Shown here: positions 59,831 through 64,000 of the stretch, in pieces
How positions within the stretch are numbered: position 1 is the first letter of the stretch
How the letters are laid out: the number at the start of each line of letters is the position of its first letter
Assembly (NCBI RefSeq): GCF_014930365.1
Contig: NZ_JABXWI010000032.1
Span: 27,406 to 91,405, forward strand
Origin: Streptomyces caniscabiei
GTDB lineage: Bacteria; Actinomycetota; Actinomycetes; Streptomycetales; Streptomycetaceae
DNA: 64,000 nucleotides
Direction: 5' to 3'
Made by a program: the position numbers and the translations under genes
Notes under the pieces: generated by a model
Database searches by the model: none
What the model was told of the DNA's origin: nothing
Seen by the model: only the letters and a program-made list of their open reading frames with translations

Positions 59831-60885
59831 GCAAGGCTGACCAACTGGGCGCAGGCCGCTTCGGCGGCGGAGTACGTTCCATCAGCGCGCGACGACAGGC
59901 AGTGGCAGCCGCGACCGGCGTCCCCACCGACGGCGCCGCACCGCCCACCGAACTCCCCCCACACCGCATCAGCCTCAACCCCGACAACCCCCGATCCACT
60001 CTTGGCGACCTCACCGACCTCGCCGGCAGCCTGACTACCCACGGCCAGAAGCAGGCCATCACGGTCATGAACCGCGACGCCTACATCAAGGCCAACCCCG
60101 AGCGCGAAGCCGACCTCGAACCCGACACCACCCATGTCGTCATCGACGGCAGCAGCCGCCTGGCTGCCGCTCGTGAGGCAGGCCTCGCCACTGTCAAGAT
60201 CATGGTCAGCGACGACCAGGGCACCACCTCCGAGGAACTTCTCGAATCAGCCCTCGTCGCCAACATCCACCGCCAAGACCTCGAAGAACTGGACGAGGCC
60301 CGTGCCCTCCAGCGCCTCCTAACCATCCACGGCAGCCAGACCGCACTAGCCAAGCGGCTCCATCGCTCCCAGGGCTGGGTGTCGCAACGGCTTGCCCTGC
60401 TCAACCTCACGCCGGAACTCCAGGCCCGGATCGGCCAGGAACCCATCGACTTGCTGCGTGCGGTGGGCAACAGGCCGGCCGCCGATCAGGAGGCGGCCCT
60501 CGAAGAGCTGAAGGAGCAACGGGCCCGCAAGGAAGAAGCCAAGCGAGAGCGCCGCAAGGAGCGGGAGACGGCCGACACGTCGGCCGTCCACCACACCAAG
60601 ACGACTGACGGCTATTACGGCGTAATAGAGGATGACCTCTCGAACGAGTCGCCTGCCGAGGGCGAGAGTGAACCAGCCGCGAGCGGGCAATCCGTCCCAG
60701 AACCACGCCCACATGGCGACCCACTTGGGGACCAGACGGCAGGCAAGCAGCCGAAGCGCTTCCCCTACGAGGACGGACAGCTGGCGGCGATGTACCTGAT
60801 CCACCGGATGCCGCCGACCGAGTTCGACAAGATGCTGCAGCTGCTCCTCCAGCACAAGGACCGTGAAGCCGCCCCTTCCGATTGA
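59827..60885 (+). CDS. parB: ParB-family centromere-binding protein
   Basis: A 352-aa ParB. N-domain ISLNPDNPRSTLGDLTDLAGSL, the CTP-pocket-like DGSSRLAAAREAGL, ALVANIHRQDL and the HTH GSQTALAKRLHRSQGWVSQRLALLN are in the standard order. A charged Lys/Arg/Glu linker (KEEAKRERRKER) leads to a C-terminal dimer domain. ATG overlaps the parA stop. The gene itself contains a complete 17-bp palindrome (60612-60628), coding GYYGVI, which is probably a ParB site. Confidence 0.94.
   Translation: MSKADQLGAGRFGGGVRSISARRQAVAAATGVPTDGAAPPTELPPHRISLNPDNPRSTLGDLTDLAGSLTTHGQKQAITVMNRDAYIKANPEREADLEPDTTHVVIDGSSRLAAAREAGLATVKIMVSDDQGTTSEELLESALVANIHRQDLEELDEARALQRLLTIHGSQTALAKRLHRSQGWVSQRLALLNLTPELQARIGQEPIDLLRAVGNRPAADQEAALEELKEQRARKEEAKRERRKERETADTSAVHHTKTTDGYYGVIEDDLSNESPAEGESEPAASGQSVPEPRPHGDPLGDQTAGKQPKRFPYEDGQLAAMYLIHRMPPTEFDKMLQLLLQHKDREAAPSD
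60612..60628. repeat. 17-bp palindrome inside parB (putative parS)
   Basis: CTATTACGGCGTAATAG is identical to three of the four copies at 1.69-1.85 kb, here embedded in the linker-coding part of parB. Confidence 0.75.
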
Positions 60886-60901
60886 TCTCGGCACCCGGAG
60901 A

Positions 60902-60982
60902 GCAGTAACCGGTGTGCTGACCATGAGGGTGGGCCTCCCGACTCGGGAGGCCCACCCTCATGGTCAGCACACCGGTTACTGC
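60902..60982. terminator. 81-bp perfect inverted repeat after parB
   Basis: Arms of 40 bases (60902-60941 and 60943-60982) around a single C are perfectly complementary; the arm starts GCAGTAACCGGTGTGCTGAC and ends CCTCCCGA. It lies 17 bases after the parB stop. A terminator is the simplest reading, but a perfect 40-bp arm is far longer than needed. Confidence 0.8.
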
Positions 60983-61199
60983 GTTCGACCTTGGCTGCAG
61001 TCGGCCTCGCCCTGGCAGGCCGCGCCGGCGCCCACCTGGAGCAAAAGCTGCAGTCTCCATCAAAAACGAGTACAGGCTGATTTCGCATGATCGCCTCATG
61101 CCGCGCCTACAACAGGGTGGTCGCTCCGCCGACGGATACAGGCCACGAAGCGTGATCGAGTACGGAAGCTGTGCCAGAACTCATTCTCTGGGCAGAGCC

Positions 61200-61227
61200 G
61201 GTTCTGTCCCGCTCCGGGGACAGAACC
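61200..61227. repeat. 28-bp inverted repeat in the post-parB gap
   Basis: GGTTCTGTCCC (61200-61210) and GGGACAGAACC (61217-61227) are perfect complements with a 6-base loop. Apart from this hairpin, the stretch 60983-61306 shows no gene I can support. Confidence 0.5.
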
Positions 61228-61306
61228 CGTGCTGGTCGTGCATCGGCGTACTGCACCGCTCAGCTACTGCCGGTAGCCCACTTCTCCATCGGGCTCGGGT
61301 CCTTCT

Positions 61307-61444
61307 TCACCAGGGCGTCGGCGGCGGTACTGCGCGGTGGCCCGGGTGACGCCCATCGAGGCGCCAGAGTGCCGTACGAGCCGCGCTGCGCGGCGTGCTG
61401 GCGTCCCGGATGCCCTCCAGCCGGTTCAGCAGGCCGTTGGACAT
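61307..61444 (-). CDS. 45-aa ORF, possible gene remnant
   Basis: ATG at 61442-61444 shares its A with the TGA of the hypothetical gene upstream. The peptide begins MSNGLLNRLEGIRDASTPRSAARTALWRLDG and then looks out of frame, with the neighbouring frame reading VTRATAQYRRRRPGEEG, so a frameshift may have shortened a longer protein. No family recognised. Confidence 0.3.
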   Translation of the reverse strand: MSNGLLNRLEGIRDASTPRSAARTALWRLDGRHPGHRAVPPPTPW

Positions 61445-61827
61445 CAGGATGGTCGTCGCGAGTGGAAGGCGCGCCGGACGTCGCCCGCGGCCCCGGCGAG
61501 GTTGTCGACGTGGAACCGCTCGTCGCAGTCGTACGCGTCGTCGACGGCGTCCATGACGCGCTCGGAAGCAGCGTCGAAGACGCCGGCGAACGCCTCGTGG
61601 ACACCGGCGGCCTTGAGGGCCTGGACGATGTTGCCGTGGTCGGCGCCGCCGCGCCGGACGGCGTTGACGAACAGGTTGAGCGCGGCGGCCGCAGCCGGGG
61701 CGAGCACGGCCAGGTCCCCGCCGCCGGAAGTGCCTGCGGTCCGTTCGGCCGACGTCTCACCACTCTGACCTGCTCGTTTCCCGCCTGCGGGAAACGAGCG
61801 TACGGATCTGACACTCGCTGCCCGCAC
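61444..61827 (-). CDS. Hypothetical protein of the post-parB region
   Basis: A frame from GTG 61827 gives 127 aa, but a GTG at 61705-61707 would give only 87 and avoids the hairpin at 61772-61799. The credible core is VLAPAAAAALNLFVNAVRRGG, then LKAAGVHEAFAGVFDAASERVMDAVDDAYDCDERFHVDNLAG, a helical acidic protein. Codon use is GC3-rich like real genes. I do not recognise it; its start is uncertain. Confidence 0.45.
   Translation of the reverse strand: MRAASVRSVRSFPAGGKRAGQSGETSAERTAGTSGGGDLAVLAPAAAAALNLFVNAVRRGGADHGNIVQALKAAGVHEAFAGVFDAASERVMDAVDDAYDCDERFHVDNLAGAAGDVRRAFHSRRPS
61772..61799. repeat. 28-bp perfect inverted repeat
   Basis: GCTCGTTTCCCGC and GCGGGAAACGAGC, separated by CT, form a 13-bp stem with a two-base loop, upstream of the safest start of the hypothetical gene. 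It may be an operator or a hairpin terminator. Confidence 0.55.
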
Positions 61828-61912
61828 ACGAAAGCGGCGCCGCGTACCTGTCGAAAGGGGTGCGGCGCCGCTGATGTCATGTCACCCGCCGGGCGGGCGG
61901 CCGGGCGGCCGG

Positions 61913-62308
61913 TCAAGCGCTGTGACGTGTGGGCACGGCGGACAGATGCCGCTGCGGGGCGGGGAGCGCCGGGGCGGCCAGGGCGCCGGCCTTGATGGCC
62001 TCGGTCGCCTCGCGCAGCGCCTCCTCCATCTCCTCCTGGGAGGCGTACGCGGCGAAGTACGGGTGGATGAAGTAGCTGCGGTAGCGGCCCTCGGGCCGCA
62101 GGACGATGTTCCGCTCGACCAGATGGCTCATCGCGATCGACGTGCGGTTCTTGCTGAGACCCACGCGCGCCCGTAGTTCGGCCTGTGAGGCGTTCACCTC
62201 GCCGCCAGGGTGCTGAACCTCCATCATCGCGCCCAGCAGGTCGTAGTCGGCCTTGGAGAGCTCCAGACGGTGTAGCTGCGCGAACCCGAGATGAGCTTGG
62301 ATCAGCAT
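61913..62308 (-). CDS. Winged-helix plasmid protein (RepL-like), short copy
   Basis: A 131-aa winged-helix protein: helix LSKADYDLLGAMMEVQHPGG, HTH NASQAELRARVGLSKNRTSIAMSHLVERNIV, wing LRPEGRYRSYFIHPYFAAYAS. The C-terminal tail is Ala/Pro-rich. The recognition helix and wing resemble RepL-type plasmid proteins and MarR-type regulators. ATG or GTG near 62308 (MLIQAHLGF); it overlaps the end of the upstream gene. Probably a copy-control or transfer regulator. Confidence 0.7.
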   Translation of the reverse strand: MLIQAHLGFAQLHRLELSKADYDLLGAMMEVQHPGGEVNASQAELRARVGLSKNRTSIAMSHLVERNIVLRPEGRYRSYFIHPYFAAYASQEEMEEALREATEAIKAGALAAPALPAPQRHLSAVPTRHSA

Positions 62309-62982
62309 GCCTGCTCCTCCACGTCGTTGTCGCCGAATGCCAGCTGCCGCGTGCGCGGGGCCGGCGCGGCCGGGGCCGTGAACTCCGGGAAGCTCTCGCT
62401 CGCCGCCTTCTCCAGCGCCACTACATTTTCCCGCATCTCAGGGAAGTGCTTCCTGAGCGCGGCCCTGGCGTCCTGGCGCAGTTGCTCCAGGGCCTCCTGC
62501 TGGAGGTCACCGTTGCCCTTGAAGCAGATCAGCGGGTTGACCACGATCAGCGAATTGGCGCGGCGCTGGAGCATGTGCCAGTTCTCCAGGCTGCCCAGCG
62601 CCCGGGTGACGTTCGCGCGCTCGACTCCCAGGTGCCGGGCGACCTTGATGTGGGTGATCTTCAGGCGCCCCTCGACCTGGCGGCCCATGCAGAACAGCAG
62701 GACCGCCGACTGCACGGGCGACATCCCGTACCGGGCGATCAGCACGGCCAGGACGTCGACAAGGAAGGCGTTGCTGACCATGCTGTAGCCGCTGCGGCCC
62801 CACGCGTCGTGGGGAGCCCGGTACGTGTACTCGACGTTCGCGGACCGCACAGGCCGACCGGGCTTCGGCGGCGTACGGTCCAGCGCCTGGGCGAAGCTGT
62901 CCGCCAGCGGCGACGTGACGGGCTCACTGCGGTCCGCCGACTGCTGACCCCTGTTGGTGGAGCGACTCGCGTCCCCAGGCAC
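62302..62982 (-). CDS. Winged-helix plasmid protein (RepL-like), long copy
   Basis: A 226-aa protein. The central winged helix reads LLFCMGRQVEGRLKITHIKVARHLGVERANVTRALGSLENWHMLQRR, followed by LIVVNPLICFKGNGDLQQEALEQLR, which resembles the wing and C-terminal motif of RepL plasmid proteins. The first 60 residues look disordered. GTG start near 62982. Seven-base overlap with the shorter relative suggests a two-gene operon and perhaps a heterodimer. Confidence 0.7.
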   Translation of the reverse strand: MPGDASRSTNRGQQSADRSEPVTSPLADSFAQALDRTPPKPGRPVRSANVEYTYRAPHDAWGRSGYSMVSNAFLVDVLAVLIARYGMSPVQSAVLLFCMGRQVEGRLKITHIKVARHLGVERANVTRALGSLENWHMLQRRANSLIVVNPLICFKGNGDLQQEALEQLRQDARAALRKHFPEMRENVVALEKAASESFPEFTAPAAPAPRTRQLAFGDNDVEEQAC

Positions 62983-63212
62983 CCTGGCTCCTGCTGCTCG
63001 ATCTCCTGTGGTTCCCGGAACCCTAGCCGAGATTGTCCCCGTGCAGAGGGACCTTTGTACCCGTCGGCGTGGCCCCTTGGTGTCGACGCCGACACACCGC
63101 CTCCCACGGGACGACAGCCGAATGTGGGCCTGACCAGGGCAAACACATTTTGTCCCTCTCTACAGGGCCAAATCGGGTTCGGCTGTGTCTGAGGAGGCAC
63201 AAAACCGCAGGT

Positions 63213-63236
63213 CGATGTGTCAGGGCTAACACATCG
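63213..63236. promoter_or_regulatory. Operator-like dyad in the right-end non-coding region
   Basis: CGATGTGT and ACACATCG are separated by eight bases. ACACAT and TGTG motifs also occur nearby (63150-63156, 63183-63187). It lies about 230 bases upstream of the leftward RepL-like pair and could regulate it. The wider stretch 62983-63790 shows no credible gene; it is poorer in GC at 63380-63620. Confidence 0.4.
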
Positions 63237-63793
63237 CCTCTCGCGAAACCGCAGGTCAGCGCACCTTTCCGCGCGGTGCCCTTTTATCAGTAAAACGCGC
63301 ACGCGCGCGAGGAGCAGTGCGACCTGCCTGGCGCTCGCCCACCCGCTCGCTACCGACGGCTCCGATCAGTGGTACCCCGCCGTGCGCATCTCTCATCACC
63401 ACCCGCACTCGAACGCCACCCGGCCCATTTCTGCTAATCGCCCGCGAACGCACCCATCCATATTTCCCACCGTTTCCCGAGCCGCTATTTCCAGGCTGCC
63501 ATTTACTACAGCTCGCCATTTCTTCTATTCCTCGCTCTCTGTGCATATAGGGATTCAGCGAACTCCTTTTCCTGATCAGGAGTGGTGCAGTACCATTCCA
63601 GTCTTAAGCTAGCACTACCTTTGAAGCACACCCCCGATCAAGTCACCCTCCCCCAACCTCTGTTCGACTCGTCACTCATCCGACTGCCTGTCACCACTCC
63701 TCCTTTTGCTGCCGCTTGTGGTGCGAGCCCCGCGGGTGGGCCGCGCGGAGCGTGGCACGTCTTGCCCGCAAGCGAGTTGGAGGGTCCACTGTG

Positions 63794-63994
63794 GGTGGCT
63801 GGAGCGCAGCGGAGGCCACCGGTCGGCCGGAGGCCGGCCGCGCCTCGCAACGCGAGGCGCCTGCCCTGCGGTTGGCGGTCGCGCGGAGCGCGTGCCGCCT
63901 GGCGGAGAGCGGAGCGAGCCGCATCCGCTCACGCGGAGCGTGAGCGGCCGGGGAGCGCAGCGACCCGGCTCGCTTCTTCGCGCGCAGCGCGAAG
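63794..63994. repeat. Array of short-loop hairpins at the right edge
   Basis: Successive perfect stems with three-base purine-rich loops: CGGCC-GGA-GGCCG (63824-63836), GCGCCTCGC-AAC-GCGAGGCGC (63840-63860), CGCGC-GGA-GCGCG (63880-63892), CCGCTCACGC-GGA-GCGTGAGCGG (63925-63947) and CTTCGCGC-GCA-GCGCGAAG (63976-63994), plus a longer GGTGGC/GCCACC pair at 63794-63820. Such tandem palindromes are characteristic of streptomycete linear-replicon ends and also of some plasmid regulatory regions. No gene seen. Confidence 0.6.
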
Positions 63995-64000
63995 GGACCC

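Noticed and set aside
63672..63943. Short frames at the right edge
   Set aside because: They run through the hairpin array and give Arg/Ala/Pro-rich translations without a ribosome site.
1..64000. tRNA, rRNA or CRISPR arrays
   Set aside because: None noticed by eye: no cloverleaf with CCA-adjacent motifs, no rRNA-like segment, and the only regular repeats have palindromic or G-rich units, not repeat-spacer structure. A tRNAscan and CRISPR finder run would settle it.

Overview
The window is high-GC, densely coding actinomycete DNA, most likely from Streptomyces. Evidence is the GC-rich third codon position, GTG starts, GTGA/ATGA stop-start overlaps, SARP regulators, an AfsA-type signalling enzyme and streptomycete-style plasmid replication genes. 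Together with a ParA/ParB pair, two iteron origins and palindromic right-end sequence, it looks like part of a large (probably linear) plasmid carrying a type II polyketide cluster.

Layout. 1-7.1 kb: a leftward cassette (GNAT acyltransferase fragment, adenylosuccinate-lyase-like enzyme, glutamine-synthetase-like enzyme, amidase, a 648-aa unknown and a 2x[4Fe-4S] ferredoxin). This resembles the N-N/diazo set of kinamycin, lomaiviticin and fluostatin clusters. It is interrupted at 1.6-1.85 kb by four copies of a 17-bp palindrome that recurs at parAB. 7.2-14.4 kb: a leftward Ebo-like operon (phosphoesterase, two TIM-barrel proteins, TatD hydrolase, EboA, UbiA prenyltransferase, inositol-phosphate synthase). 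15.1-16.2 kb: a rightward methyltransferase-fold enzyme. 16.4-26.9 kb: the core angucycline set (KS, CLF, ACP, ketoreductase, aromatase/cyclase, small cyclase, three flavin monooxygenases, and an ABM-didomain oxygenase of the B-ring-cleaving type). 27.1-38.0 kb: a second KS/CLF pair with its own aromatase, an acyl-CoA-dehydrogenase-like protein, phosphopantetheinyl transferase, free-standing condensation domain, thioesterase, PPOX protein, SnoaL-like protein and small ORFs. 38.3-50.5 kb: regulation and supply (three SARPs, three TetR proteins of the gamma-butyrolactone receptor type, acyl-CoA carboxylase beta and epsilon, and an AfsA/P450/HAD/SDR signal-synthesis set). 50.7-58.1 kb: two paralogous replication modules, each with primase-polymerase, SF3 helicase, small protein and its own iteron origin. 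58.4-60.9 kb: parAB. 61-64 kb: two winged-helix plasmid proteins, little other coding, and an array of short-loop hairpins at the right edge.

How it fits together. The first KS/CLF/ACP, ketoreductase and cyclases should build a benz[a]anthraquinone. The flavin enzymes and the ABM oxygenase should contract the B ring to a benzofluorene. The left cassette should make and attach an activated hydrazine that becomes the diazo group. The second PKS set may build an extra acyl group or a second product. Carboxylase supplies malonyl-CoA, and a diffusible lactone plus the TetR/SARP cascade would switch the cluster on through ARE-like operators at several promoters. Product assignments are inference from family membership; gene calls rest on motifs visible in the translated sequence.
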